Below, piece after piece: positions 8,857-18,672 of a stretch of DNA of 64,000 nt. The position numbers were made by a program, and so were the translations under genes. The DNA lies in NCBI RefSeq assembly GCF_000196255.1, contig NC_006370.1, positions 2,927,411 through 2,991,410 on the forward strand, in the 5' to 3' direction. The stretch comes from Photobacterium profundum SS9. GTDB taxonomy: Bacteria > Pseudomonadota > Gammaproteobacteria > Enterobacterales > Vibrionaceae. The notes beneath the pieces were generated by a model. That model made no database searches. It was not told the DNA's origin and saw nothing but the letters and a program-made list of their open reading frames with translations. Every line of letters begins with the position of its first letter. Within the stretch, counting starts at the first letter, position 1.

Positions 8857-9053
8857 ATATATAAACATTTACGTCTCTTTTCTTTGAGGCAAAGTTAATA
8901 CACCTATATTTCGTTATTTATTTGACGCGACTTTACTCACCGTAAAATCAAGCATTAAACAACATTAAAGGCATGCTATTAATTTTAATTACATAAAAAC
9001 CAAACATTAACTTCTGGTGAAATAAAACACCAAATAAAAGTAAAGGCATTATC

Positions 9054-10520
9054 ATGGAAAACTTTAAACACTTACCTGAACCATTCCGTATCCGTGTTAT
9101 TGAGCCAGTAAAACGCACTACTCGTGAATATCGCGATGAAGCTATTTTAAAAGCGGGAATGAACCCATTCCTACTAGATAGTGAAGACGTATTTATTGAC
9201 CTGCTTACTGATAGTGGAACGGGGGCAATTACTCAAGAAATGCAAGCCGCGATGTTCCGTGGGGATGAAGCATACAGCGGTAGCCGCAGTTACTACGCAC
9301 TTGCGAACGCGGTAAAAGATATCTTTGGTTATGAATTAACAATTCCGACTCACCAAGGTCGTGGTGCCGAGCAAATCTACATTCCTGTCCTTATCAAGAA
9401 ACGTGAAATAGAGAAGGGACTAGACCGTACCAAAATGGTAGCACTGTCTAACTACTTCTTTGATACAACACAAGGTCACACTCAAGTGAACTGCTGTGTG
9501 GCAAAGAATGTGTATACAGAAGATGCGTTTGATACCTCGGTCAATGCCGATTTCAAAGGTAACTTTGACCTAGTTAAGCTAGAAGAAGCAATCCTTGCAG
9601 CCGACCCTGTAAACGTACCGTACATTGTGAGTACTATTACCTGTAACTCTGCAGGTGGTCAGCCTGTTTCTATCGCTAACCTAAAAGCGGTGTATGAGAT
9701 CGCACAGAAATATGACATTCCAGTAATTATGGACTCCGCTCGTTATGCCGAGAACGCCTACTTTATTCAACAACGTGAAGATACTTACAAAGATTGGACT
9801 ATCGAAGAAATCACGCGTGAATCTTATAAGTATGCTGACGGCCTAGCGATGTCTGCAAAGAAAGATGCCATGGTACAGATGGGCGGTCTACTTTGCTTCA
9901 AAGATGAATCCATGATGGATGCATACACAGAGTGTCGTACTTTGTGTGTGATTCAGGAAGGCTTCCCAACCTACGGTGGTCTTGAAGGTGGTGCGATGGA
10001 ACGTCTTGCCGTTGGTCTCTATGACGGCATGCGTCAGGAGTGGCTAGCATACCGTATTGGTCAAGTTCAATACCTTGTAGACGGTCTAGAGTCTATTGGT
10101 GTCGTATGTCAGCAAGCGGGGGGCCACGCGGCATTCGTTGACGCAGGTAAGCTGCTTCCACACATTTCTACCGAGCAGTTCCCTGCGCATGCTCTTGCTT
10201 GCGAACTCTATAAAGTGGCAGGTATCCGCGCCGTTGAAATCGGCTCTCTATTACTAGGTCGCGATCCAGCGACAGGTAAACAACATCCTTGTCCTGCGGA
10301 GCTACTTCGTCTGACGATCCCACGAGCAACTTACACTCAAACGCATATGGATTTCGTTATAGAAGCGTTCCAAAAAGTGAAGGCAAACGCAGCAAATGTG
10401 AAAGGTCTTGATTTTACTTATGAGCCAGCAGTGCTTCGTCACTTTACAGCTCGACTTAAAGAAGTTGAGCCTGTGCAAGCAGCGGTGAAAACGGAAACCA
10501 AGATTCTAGAAGAAGCTTAA
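9054..10520 (+). CDS. tnaA: Tryptophanase TnaA
   Basis: A 488-residue PLP enzyme that splits tryptophan into indole, pyruvate and ammonia in the cytoplasm. It reads as TnaA from end to end: the N-terminal [21 protein letters not shown] block, [16 protein letters not shown], and the PLP-lysine segment [15 protein letters not shown]. Length is slightly above the E. coli 471, with a longer C-terminal tail. It is preceded by two TnaC-type leaders, implying tryptophan-induced antitermination. A strong terminator follows directly, so tnaB downstream is at best partly cotranscribed. pdxY nearby may supply its cofactor. Confidence 0.98.
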   Translation: MENFKHLPEPFRIRVIEPVKRTTREYRDEAILKAGMNPFLLDSEDVFIDLLTDSGTGAITQEMQAAMFRGDEAYSGSRSYYALANAVKDIFGYELTIPTHQGRGAEQIYIPVLIKKREIEKGLDRTKMVALSNYFFDTTQGHTQVNCCVAKNVYTEDAFDTSVNADFKGNFDLVKLEEAILAADPVNVPYIVSTITCNSAGGQPVSIANLKAVYEIAQKYDIPVIMDSARYAENAYFIQQREDTYKDWTIEEITRESYKYADGLAMSAKKDAMVQMGGLLCFKDESMMDAYTECRTLCVIQEGFPTYGGLEGGAMERLAVGLYDGMRQEWLAYRIGQVQYLVDGLESIGVVCQQAGGHAAFVDAGKLLPHISTEQFPAHALACELYKVAGIRAVEIGSLLLGRDPATGKQHPCPAELLRLTIPRATYTQTHMDFVIEAFQKVKANAANVKGLDFTYEPAVLRHFTARLKEVEPVQAAVKTETKILEEA

Positions 10521-10528
10521 TCACGATC

Positions 10529-10560
10529 AAAGAGCGCCCCCCTACGGTTGCGCTCTTTTT
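10529..10560 (+). terminator. Terminator after tnaA
   Basis: Stem AAAGAGCG/CGCTCTTT with a 14-base loop and trailing T run, starting 9 bp after the tnaA stop. Confidence 0.8.
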
Positions 10561-10633
10561 CCTAAACACAGAATAAAATAAACAGTTTAGGGTGATCAAT
10601 CCAATAACGTGAAATTACAAGAGTGACTGAATT

Positions 10634-11885
10634 ATGGAACAGAATCCGTCATTAGTATCAAGTGACAGTGTTAAGGAAAAACATCCGTCATTAAGGAGGG
10701 GCGTGTATTATCGCCAGTGTCTGCGTTGGTGCGGGCATGCTGGGGCTCCCAAGTGCGGGAGCAGGTGCATGGACAACTTGGTCAGTTTTCGCGATTACAA
10801 TAACCATGGTCGTCATGACCATTTCGGGTTGGATGCTGCTAGAGGCATTCAAGAATTATGACTTAAAGGTATCTTTCAACACGGTAACCAAAGACATACT
10901 TGGTGATAAGGTCAACATGTTCAATAACCTGATGGTGTACTTTGTAGGGGGTATTTTGCTGTACGCCTACATCACATCTTCAGGCCTTATCCTTCAAGAT
11001 GTTCTGGGCCTCGATAGCAAAATCACCTCTATCTTGTTTGTTTTTGTATTTTCTCCCTTCGTTTGGCACTCAACTCGAGCAGTAGACCGAATTTCCGTTA
11101 TTTTAATCTTATTTATGGTCTTAAGTTTTGTATTTGGTGTGTCAGGGCTGGCGATCAAAGTAGATATGTCCATCTTGTTTAATACCATTGATGAAAAAAC
11201 GAGCTACGCACCCTACGCAATGGCGATGCTGCCTGTCGCTTTGACGTCGTTTGGTTATCACCATTCTGTGGCAACAATGCGTGCTTATTACGGCGAAGAG
11301 GAAAAAGCGAAATACGCGATTTTGGGTGGCACAATAATCGCGTTAAGTCTGTATGTTCTATGGTTGTTCAGCATTTATGGGAATTTACCTAGAAGTCAAT
11401 TTGGACCTGTGATTGAGCAAGGCGGTAACGTAGATGCACTACTAACTACATTAGGCTCAGTCATTGAATCTGAAAAAGTAGCGCATGCGATCCATACCTT
11501 CTCAATGGCGGCAATTCTATCTTCTTTCATTGGTGTTGGACTTGGGGTGTTTGACTATTTGGCTGATTTGTTCAAGTTCGAAGACACCAAACAAGGCCGT
11601 GCAAAAACGTGGCTAATGACTTTCATACCACCTTTGATCCTGTCATTGCTATTTCCGTTTGGTTTTGTCATTGCCATTGGCTATGCCGGCGCTGCGGCAA
11701 CCGTCTGGACATGTATTATTCCTGCACTTCTCGTAAGAAAAGCACGCACGTTAGAGAATGGTGATAAAGGCTTTAAAGCGCCAGGCGGCAAGCCAATGAC
11801 TGTTCTCGTCATTAGCTTTGGTATTTTAACTGCCGTGTTTCACTTCATGTCGATGTTAGGCATGCTTCCAGCGTTTACAGGCTAA
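10634..11885 (+). pseudogene. tnaB: Tryptophan permease TnaB, frameshifted near the N-terminus
   Basis: An aromatic amino-acid permease of the Mtr/TnaB family that would import tryptophan for tnaA. The body (frame from 10737) has about ten hydrophobic segments and TnaB-type blocks such as SFNTVTKDILG and GVFDYLADLFK. The expected start is the ATG at 10634 (MEQNPSLVSSDS...KHPSL), which is in a different frame. The N-terminal frame covers about 20 residues, then the permease frame resumes as GGACIIASVCVGAGMLGLP. The shift lies between 10690 and 10707, near TTAAGGAGGGG, and equals one extra or two missing bases. Either the gene is inactive or the read has an error. No internal start near 10737 would restore the first membrane segment. 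Confidence 0.85.
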
Positions 11886-12117
11886 ACAATCTGAGATAAA
11901 TGCATTAGCGATTGTAAAAGAAGCTGGGTTAGACGCCAACAATATCGTTAAAACCACGGTATTTGTAAAAGATCTAAATGACTTTGCCCGAGTAAATGAG
12001 GCTTATGAAGCTTTCTTCAATAATCATGAGGCGACTTTCCCTGCTCGTTCTTGTGTTGACGTTGCTCGCTTACCTCTGGATGCAAAAGTTGAAATTGAAG
12101 TTATTGCCTCACGATAA
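11878..12117 (+). pseudogene. ridA: 5'-truncated RidA-family remnant
   Basis: In the frame ending TAA at 12115-12117, the translation from about QAKQSEINALAIVKEAG through VKTTVFVKDLNDFARVNEAYEAFF and FPARSCVDVARLP to IEVIASR is the C-terminal two thirds of a RidA/YjgF enamine deaminase. The first 45 or so residues, including any start codon, are missing. The remnant begins inside the tnaB stop region, so a deletion appears to have fused the tnaB 3' end to it. RidA removes reactive enamines made by PLP enzymes, which suits a neighbour of tryptophanase, but this copy is very unlikely to be translated. Confidence 0.85.
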
Positions 12118-12333
12118 CGTTTAGGGTTTAAAAACTCTTTCTTATCTTAATTAATAGCCCTGTCATTTATAGATGATAGGGCTAAGTATTTTAAGCTAGA
12201 ATACACACAATTATTTTAAGTTCATCTAAAACAAGAAATAATCAAATTACCAAATGCTCTTTTAGATTATTTCTATAACTCTAAATACGCAATTTGGATC
12301 CCTCCTTGAGTTACTTATAGAAAGGAAAACATT

Positions 12334-13209
12334 ATGCATGGCATTCTGTCCATTCAATCACATGTTACTTACGGACACGCAGGGAATAGCTCTGCTATTT
12401 TTCCGATGCAAAGAATGGGGTTCGAAGTATGGCCAATACATACGGTCCAGTTTTCTAATCATACTCAATATAAACAAGGTTGGACGGGACGTGCTTTCTC
12501 AGCCTCAGATATTGATGAACTAGTTCAAGGGCTTGATAACATTGATGCGCTGAAGCGTTGTAAAGCAATTCTCACGGGGTATCAAGGAAGCGCTGAACAA
12601 TGTGAAGCTATTATAAGAACCGTAGAAAAAGTTAAGGCTCAAAATCCTTCATCCTTATACATCTGTGATCCTGTCATGGGGGCACCGGATAAAGGGTGTA
12701 TCGTAGCTCCCGGCATTACGGAATACTTGGTAGATCATTTAATGCCAATGGCAGATGTTATCGTGCCGAATCAATTCGAGCTCAGCCAATTTGCACAAAT
12801 GGAAATCAACACGTTGTCTGATGCCGTGGAAGCTTGCAACATTGCTTTAGCTAAGGGTCCAAAAGTTGTTCTTGTTAAGCATCTATATTGTGTTTCAGAC
12901 GATAAGTTCAGCATGCTGTTAGCCACACCTGAAGGTTGTTTTCTTGCCCAGCGTCCTCATTTAACGTTTGCTCAGCAACCCGTTGGGGTTGGAGATCTGA
13001 TATCTTCGTTGTTCACCGCGGGTTTATTAAAAGGTTACTCAACAATGCGTGCATTCCAACATTGCCATGATGCTTGTTATGGTGTTCTTAAACAAACTCA
13101 CCAGCTAAACGAGTGGGAATTGCAAACTATTCTAGCCCAAAATGAACTCGTCGAGCCAAGCGAGACATTTCCAATAGAAAGGCTCAACCTGAACTTGAAA
13201 ACAGCGTAA
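12334..13209 (+). CDS. pdxY: Pyridoxal kinase PdxY
   Basis: A 291-residue kinase of the PdxK/PdxY ribokinase-like group that phosphorylates pyridoxal to PLP in the salvage pathway. The N-terminus [18 protein letters not shown] and VQFSNHTQY are typical of PdxY; CDPVMG and the C-terminal [11 protein letters not shown] carry the Mg-ATP and catalytic Asp region. The ATG follows GAAAGGAAA. It sits after the tna genes, and tryptophanase needs PLP, so a functional link is plausible. A terminator lies 45 bp after the stop. Confidence 0.95.
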   Translation: MHGILSIQSHVTYGHAGNSSAIFPMQRMGFEVWPIHTVQFSNHTQYKQGWTGRAFSASDIDELVQGLDNIDALKRCKAILTGYQGSAEQCEAIIRTVEKVKAQNPSSLYICDPVMGAPDKGCIVAPGITEYLVDHLMPMADVIVPNQFELSQFAQMEINTLSDAVEACNIALAKGPKVVLVKHLYCVSDDKFSMLLATPEGCFLAQRPHLTFAQQPVGVGDLISSLFTAGLLKGYSTMRAFQHCHDACYGVLKQTHQLNEWELQTILAQNELVEPSETFPIERLNLNLKTA

Positions 13210-13254
13210 ATATAAAAACACGAATATCAGATAAACAATCGCTAAAAACAACAA

Positions 13255-13276
13255 AGGCACCAATGAGGTGCCTTTT
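13255..13276. terminator. Bidirectional terminator between pdxY and alaE
   Basis: GGCACC-AATGA-GGTGCC with flanking A and T runs on both sides, between two convergent genes. Confidence 0.75.
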
Positions 13277-13308
13277 CTATTTGAACCCGTACTCAATTGA
13301 TTACACGA

Positions 13309-13788
13309 TTACATTTCTTGATGCTGAGGCTCTGGGTGTGATAGCTCACGGCAGTAGCCCGGTACTTTAAACATACGACGGCATGCATCTAAGAACTGAC
13401 CATAAACAATACCCAACGCACCAGAAACAAAAGCATTACTTGTTACTGCGGTAATGATTTGATCGGTACCTGCACCTACAGCCAATAAAATACAAGCGTA
13501 GACCGGAGACTGAAACAACACGTAGGCCACCATGTCAGATAAACCCTTCATCCAGCTAGAGGGTGATAATCGATGACCTGTGCGTAATAGGTAATCGCGG
13601 AACACACCGTATGGCCATGCAATCGCAATATTAACGGGAATCGACAAGGTTCGTGATGCTAAAGACTGCTCGAAGGTCATACCCGACACGAAAACTTCAA
13701 TCATCATGCCTGTAATAAAACTAAAAATAACCATGGCAAACGTATCTGCCGCTGCGTTACGCATATTGAATTGACCTTTGACAGACAT
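13309..13788 (-). CDS. alaE: L-alanine exporter AlaE
   Basis: A 159-residue inner-membrane protein with four hydrophobic segments. It matches E. coli AlaE (YgaW) in blocks such as ADTFAMV, IEVFVSGMTFEQS, IPVNIAIAWPYG, FQSPVYACIL and YGQFLDACRRMFKVPGY. AlaE exports L-alanine to prevent toxic build-up. The gene is convergent with pdxY and transcribed away from the AT-rich desert upstream of dgt. Confidence 0.95.
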   Translation of the reverse strand: MSVKGQFNMRNAAADTFAMVIFSFITGMMIEVFVSGMTFEQSLASRTLSIPVNIAIAWPYGVFRDYLLRTGHRLSPSSWMKGLSDMVAYVLFQSPVYACILLAVGAGTDQIITAVTSNAFVSGALGIVYGQFLDACRRMFKVPGYCRELSHPEPQHQEM

Positions 13789-14668
13789 TTCAAACCCCCC
13801 AAGCTATAGCAAATAAAACCAAATTATTAGGTAATAATAGAAACTTAAACTGACTTAAAGATCCAATCCAGTTGATTTGCGTATTAGAACAGGTTTTTAT
13901 CAAAATAAAATACTAAAGTTTTTATATGTTGGTAAATTTACCACTAGTTTTAACCTCGTTTTTGGAACAAATTACTACCCACGCACCACTCACGTGCCAC
14001 ATCGACAAAAAACACCAAATCCAAACTCCATTTAAGCACTATAAGTTGCATTAAAAGCACTTTAAAAAGGCAGTAAACATATATAATTAATCAATACCGC
14101 TTACAATCATTCCGTAATGGATATTTACCCACAAAATATGACAATAAAATCAAGCAGTAATAAAAACAACAAGCGATGAGAATAAGTCATTTAATAACAA
14201 TTGGTTATGACCACATAAGAAAACGAAAAATAAAGTTATGAATGGCCAATATTAAACAATAAAAAGATAACGGATAATTAACCAGTATATGCTTATATTT
14301 ATCCAGACAAATACTCAACAAAACACGCTATCGCCACAAAGCATATAAAAGTAACATTTAACACCATGCATTCGTCATCATAATTAAAGTATAAAATCAG
14401 AATAAATCACTCAATTCCTATCGATAAATCATGATTTACAACCAGAGAGATCAAAAAGCAAACCACATCAAACTGAAAGTTAATTACATGTTGTTCACAC
14501 TTCCAACAATCACGATACAAGATCAGCTTGATACCCAATATGAAGCAAAGAATACAAATCATAGTTATGGTGATTAATACTCTCAGTAACATATTGATTT
14601 ACTAGATCATACGCATCTAATCCCTTACTCTGACAAAGGAAAATATTGATTACCTATAAGGGGTAAGT
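13789..14668. other. AT-rich 880-bp region without a supported gene
   Basis: This spacer between the divergent alaE and dgt genes is strongly AT-rich and contains many short A tracts. A 61-codon frame at 14407-14592 (minus) has no ribosome site and no recognisable family. The region must hold the alaE promoter at its left end and the dgt promoter at its right end; otherwise I see nothing definite. Confidence 0.6.
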
Positions 14669-16201
14669 ATGAGCATAAATTTCAATAGTAAAGTTCGCTA
14701 TAATCGTCTATATCGTTCCAACGGTGACATTAACGAAGCTAGACCATTCCATCCGAGTCAAAAAGGATCTGCAGAACTGACAAGTTTTGAAAGTGATAGA
14801 GGTAGAATTATCAATTCTGCAGCCATTCGTCGGTTGCAACAAAAGACTCAGGTGTTCCCTCTTGAAAGGAACTCAGCGGTACGAAGCCGTCTAACTCATT
14901 CAATGGAAGTCCAACAAGTTGGTCGATATATCGTTCAAGAAGTTTTTAAGCAATTGAATAAAGAAAAGAAGGAAGAGTACAGATTAGATATTTTGGAACG
15001 GCAATTTGAATCTATTGTTGAAATGGCCTGCCTTATGCATGATATTGGTAATCCCCCCTTTGGCCATTTTGGCGAACAGGCGATTAATGATTGGTTTGGA
15101 AAGCAGTTATATAAACTAATAAAAACCGACTTACCAGATCCTAGAATCGATCTCCCCGAACCACTTTACCGTGATCTATCAAACTTTGAAGGCAACGCCC
15201 AAGGTATTCGGTTAGTCCATACCCTACTCGGGTTGAATCTAACTTACTCTCAAGTATCTGCAATCTTAAAATACACCCGACGTGGCGATCAGCTCAGTCC
15301 TAAAGAACTAAAAAAAATTGACCCAACAAGTACCGATGATTTGAGCTACCTGAAGAAGAAAGTCGGCTACTATGTATGTGAAGACGATTTTGTTTCAAAA
15401 CTACGTTGCTGTTTAAGTATCGAAGAGGGCTGTCGCTCACCATTTTCTTATATTATGGAAGCGGCTGACGATATTTCATACGGTATCGCAGACATTGAAG
15501 ATGCTGTTGAAAAAAACATTATTAATCGAACCCATTTAGGGCAGATATTAATTAAGGAATACGCAGATCTATTCGCAGAATATGAAAGTGCAACAGCTAA
15601 TGAAATGGCAGATATTGTAAAACTTGCTTCAGAAAGCGCAGAACGAGCAAAGAATTGTGCGACTAGCCATTTTTTCATAACACTTCGAGTTGAGATCAAT
15701 AGACGGCTACCCAAATACGCCGCTTCTCAATTTATTGAAAACATCGAAGCCATCTACCACGGACGCTTTAATCGTGCGTTAATTGAAGATAAGAGCACTC
15801 AACATGCTTTAGTACAAACATTAAAAAACATTGCCGTAAAATACGCTTTTTGTGCTCCTGAAGTAGAAGCAAGAGAATTACAAGGCTATCGAATTATTAC
15901 CGGATTACTGGATATATATAAACCTATTCTTAGGCTTGAACGAAATACTTTTGAGCAAATGATTGAAGGAAAAAGAGGTACGCCGCTTTATGAAACTCGA
16001 TTATTCAAAAAGCTGCCTAACAAACACTTAAGAGCCTATATCAATGCGATGGAGACTGACGCCATCAATGCTCTACCCTATAAATATAATGTTGATATTT
16101 GGGAGTTCTATTTTCGCGTCCGACTCATTCAAGATTATATTAGCGGCATGACTGATCAATTTGCATTTGATGAATACCGTGCATTAATGGTGATTGATTA
16201 G
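14669..16201 (+). CDS. dgt: Deoxyguanosinetriphosphate triphosphohydrolase
   Basis: A 510-residue HD-domain enzyme that hydrolyses dGTP to deoxyguanosine and tripolyphosphate. The metal site is visible as RLTHSMEV, CLMHDIGNPPFGHFGE (the HD pair) and AADDISYGIADIEDA. Length is close to E. coli Dgt (505). The ATG follows AAGGGGTAAGT. It ends 30 bp before the 51-bp repeat that marks the left edge of the defence island, so it is either the last core gene or hitch-hiking accessory DNA. dGTPases have been described as anti-phage proteins that starve phages of dGTP, but core Dgt also does housekeeping. Confidence 0.95.
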   Translation: MSINFNSKVRYNRLYRSNGDINEARPFHPSQKGSAELTSFESDRGRIINSAAIRRLQQKTQVFPLERNSAVRSRLTHSMEVQQVGRYIVQEVFKQLNKEKKEEYRLDILERQFESIVEMACLMHDIGNPPFGHFGEQAINDWFGKQLYKLIKTDLPDPRIDLPEPLYRDLSNFEGNAQGIRLVHTLLGLNLTYSQVSAILKYTRRGDQLSPKELKKIDPTSTDDLSYLKKKVGYYVCEDDFVSKLRCCLSIEEGCRSPFSYIMEAADDISYGIADIEDAVEKNIINRTHLGQILIKEYADLFAEYESATANEMADIVKLASESAERAKNCATSHFFITLRVEINRRLPKYAASQFIENIEAIYHGRFNRALIEDKSTQHALVQTLKNIAVKYAFCAPEVEARELQGYRIITGLLDIYKPILRLERNTFEQMIEGKRGTPLYETRLFKKLPNKHLRAYINAMETDAINALPYKYNVDIWEFYFRVRLIQDYISGMTDQFAFDEYRALMVID

Positions 16202-16231
16202 AGCAACATCTGATGGTATTAATTCTAGTGC

Positions 16232-16282
16232 AGATAGCAAAAAGCCGTCACAAGGACGGCTTCTTTAAATGATGGCGGTGAG
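16232..16282. repeat. Left 51-bp direct repeat (att-like)
   Basis: It contains the terminator hairpin GCCGTC/GACGGC and ends with ATGGCGGTGAG, the 3' end of tRNA-Ser(GGA) read on the other strand. It differs from the right copy only at 16252 (A versus G). It lies 30 bp after dgt. Confidence 0.85.
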
Positions 16283-16526
16283 ACAGCAGACTTTATCCCC
16301 TAATCAACGGATATAAAACTATTTTACTAACTCTAACTTTAAAAAGTATTACTATAGGTATTACTTTAAGAAATGCATTCGTTTTGGCTATGAAGGAATT
16401 AACGCCGAGCCACGAATCTAACAATTTTTTAGTGTAACACCAAGTTCTACTTGCTTGCGCTACCCCCTGTTACAGTATTAGCTTTATTGTTGACTTACTG
16501 ACTATTAGAGAATAGCCATTCAAAGA
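16283..16526. other. Left end of island, no supported gene
   Basis: The spacer between the left repeat and the TOPRIM-like gene has no frame with a start codon. A roughly 57-codon open stretch without start on the minus strand (stop at 16293-16295) could be a worn remnant, but it matches no family I know. Confidence 0.5.
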
Positions 16527-17222
16527 CTATTCGATTGGAACACCTAACATACGCCCTAACACCTCTTTCATCGAATCTTGAAAGTCAGTCATTGATTTCA
16601 TGTCTGTGATTTGAACTAGGTCTATCCGGCCTTCATCGACGAGATCATTGAGTGTTTCACGAGTTGCTGCTTCTCCAAGTAATTCTTCTAACTCCCCTTT
16701 CAAAGGCTTAGGAGAATCATCGTTACCAGAACGCGCTTCAAAAGCTACGCAGTTTTGAAATCCGTTTTTCAGCGCACATAACAGCCAAGCTTCAGATTTT
16801 GGTTGGGCAACAAAAGGGACACCATTTTCATACTCTTGAGCTAAAAAGCCATCATGCATAGATTGACGCTTTCTGTCATAGTCGAGCCACTTGTTGCTGT
16901 CTGAATCGTGAAACAAAACTGCTGCACTAGGCTGCTTATCCGGGTTTGAGGCAATATAGGCTAGCGCACGAGCAGCTCGATAGAACTCTCTAGTTTCTTG
17001 CTGTTGCTTTTTACCACGCCTAGATAGAGGTTTGATGATGCTACTATCTTTTGAGACCTCGGTGATTTTGGCTTCATGAACTACCTCAAGCATCTCAATA
17101 TCAAGTAGAGAGTACCCAATATAACTTTCTACAAACCTATCAATCAGTTTACTAAGTGGTCCAATCGCTTCATTACTTTTTCCGATGTCGGTTTCACCTT
17201 CACCACTGACAACTAAATACAT
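16527..17222 (-). CDS. TOPRIM-like DUF4276-type protein, putative defence effector
   Basis: A 231-residue protein with a TOPRIM-like layout: VVSGEGETDIG at residues 5-15 supplies the first acidic motif, AVLFHDSDSN the DxD motif, and FVAQPKSEAWLL the P-x-x-E-x-W motif typical of DUF4276 proteins. It follows the AAA ATPase gene by 14 bp and is clearly in its operon. Comparable ATPase-plus-TOPRIM pairs are anti-phage abortive systems (AbiL with AbiLi/AbiLii, and more distantly PARIS AriA/AriB and OLD nucleases). By analogy this is the effector nuclease and the ATPase the sensor. The DUF assignment is from motif pattern alone. Confidence 0.75.
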   Translation of the reverse strand: MYLVVSGEGETDIGKSNEAIGPLSKLIDRFVESYIGYSLLDIEMLEVVHEAKITEVSKDSSIIKPLSRRGKKQQQETREFYRAARALAYIASNPDKQPSAAVLFHDSDSNKWLDYDRKRQSMHDGFLAQEYENGVPFVAQPKSEAWLLCALKNGFQNCVAFEARSGNDDSPKPLKGELEELLGEAATRETLNDLVDEGRIDLVQITDMKSMTDFQDSMKEVLGRMLGVPIE

Positions 17223-17236
17223 GCTTCATGCCCTCT

Positions 17237-18436
17237 TTAGTTATCGAGTAATTCAAGTGTGGCAATTTCCGATGCTAAATTTTCTAGCATGGTATCTTCA
17301 TACGCTTCACCTGGACCCATGAATTTTAGCTTGCGTTGCATAGACGGAATATCAAATAAACGAATGGCTTGCGTTGCACCAGCTTCATTTTTATAGAGAT
17401 ACACTACCCCAGCTTTAGCTACCTCATCTTCCATAAAATTGAGAATCATAGGACTGTGGGTGGTCACAATAATTTGGGTTTTAGCCGCTACTAAGCTATC
17501 CACCAGCTTTTCTATAAGCTCTGGATTGACACCATTTTCAATTTCATCAAGCAATAAAGCACTTTGCTTTTTGGTTAACTGAGCAAAAATCGCCATGAAA
17601 CGTAGCAAGCCATCGTTGATGTGTCTTGCTTCCGTTTTGATGGTTTTCTCAGCAAACTTTTCTTCAATCTCTAACTTGACTGTGCCAGTAGATTTTTGAG
17701 CCATGGCATCCACTTTAGTCAATCGAGGATATAAACCTTTAAGGGTCGACACTAAGTTAGATTTCTCGTCTTTACTCATACTGCTGATAAAGCTAGACAG
17801 CATTTTACCACCAACGCCAAGGGTTTTTCCGCCAGCGTGTTGATCTCGCAGCATTTCAGGTGAAAGCATATCCAGGGCATTGAGTTCTGTGAAGAACGAT
17901 TTGAACTGCACCAACTCTTTCGGCAGTTGTTTTTCTCTTAGTTGAGAAAGAATTGAACCTTGATAATCAAAAGTGATTGGTGCTTGCAAGTCTTCTGTTG
18001 GTAATGAGAACTTACCATCAGCAACATTAAGCAGAGCTTTACCATCCCAAGTGATTTTTTCAGAGGTGCAGTACAGATCTTTTCGGTTAAAGCTGGCTTC
18101 CCAAATAACGGGTTTGCCTGCGAAAGAAAGTTCTACTGTAAAGGTAATATTGGATTGCTTAGTCAGTGTTGAATTAAGGTCTTTTGCACTCCAGTGGCGG
18201 CTCTCTAACCATTCATCAATACCACCACTCACCTGCTGAGAAAGAAAATCAACAAACTGCAATACGGTGGATTTACCTGAACCATTTAAGCCAACTAGGC
18301 AATTAAACTTGCTAAAGGGCAGCGAGAAATCGACCAGCGACTTGAAGTTATTGGCTTTAATATTAACCAAAGAGAGTGATTGGTTAGTTTCTGTATTCAA
18401 TGAACTGCTCCCACTTTTTGATTCGCTTTGTGCCAT
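17237..18436 (-). CDS. AAA15/RecF-like ATPase, partner of TOPRIM-like protein
   Basis: A 399-residue ABC-type ATPase of the kind found in OLD, PARIS and AbiL systems. Walker A is GLNGSGKST at residues 49-57, Walker B is ALLLDEIENGVNPE, and the switch His follows in IIVTTHSPMIL. The region between is short with no long coiled coil, unlike RecN or SMC. It is the first gene of a two-gene minus-strand operon with the TOPRIM-like gene. It has no nuclease domain itself, so the downstream protein likely provides the activity. Defence function is inferred from architecture and location. Confidence 0.85.
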   Translation of the reverse strand: MAQSESKSGSSSLNTETNQSLSLVNIKANNFKSLVDFSLPFSKFNCLVGLNGSGKSTVLQFVDFLSQQVSGGIDEWLESRHWSAKDLNSTLTKQSNITFTVELSFAGKPVIWEASFNRKDLYCTSEKITWDGKALLNVADGKFSLPTEDLQAPITFDYQGSILSQLREKQLPKELVQFKSFFTELNALDMLSPEMLRDQHAGGKTLGVGGKMLSSFISSMSKDEKSNLVSTLKGLYPRLTKVDAMAQKSTGTVKLEIEEKFAEKTIKTEARHINDGLLRFMAIFAQLTKKQSALLLDEIENGVNPELIEKLVDSLVAAKTQIIVTTHSPMILNFMEDEVAKAGVVYLYKNEAGATQAIRLFDIPSMQRKLKFMGPGEAYEDTMLENLASEIATLELLDN

Positions 18437-18531
18437 ACCCTTTATCCGCTAGTTGAAACAACAACTCATCGTGATATTTTAAAAACTCAAAATTACTCTT
18501 TTTCACTCAGAGAGCCCTTTCCTGTCAAAGA

Positions 18532-18552
18532 CTACAACTACAACTACAACTA
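18532..18552. repeat. Short CTACAA hexamer tandem repeat
   Basis: The unit CTACAA is repeated three and a half times between the ATPase gene and the SMC operon. Such repeats can change length, and this one lies in the probable promoter region of the ATPase gene. Confidence 0.6.
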
Positions 18553-18594
18553 GGTTATCATATTACTGATTTTGAGACTGTCAGATAATTCATA

Positions 18595-18626
18595 GCGTTA
18601 ACACATGTCAAAGATGACATGAACGC
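18595..18626. terminator. Hairpin at the end of the SMC operon
   Basis: ATGTCA-AAGA-TGACAT (18605-18620) is enclosed by outer arms GCGTT/AACGC, about 47 bp past the last SMC-operon gene. It lacks a T run, so it may be a Rho-assisted terminator or an operator for the ATPase promoter. Confidence 0.4.
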
Positions 18627-18672
18627 TTACTACCCTCATGTCCAACAACAAAGCGTCAGTCGTAATATCTCA

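Noticed and set aside
10634..10861. Separate 75-residue protein before tnaB
   Set aside because: Its first 20 residues are the TnaB N-terminus and the remainder is tnaB DNA read out of frame.
14407..14592. 61-codon hydrophobic frame, minus strand
   Set aside because: No ribosome site, no recognised family, and AT-rich DNA makes such frames frequent.
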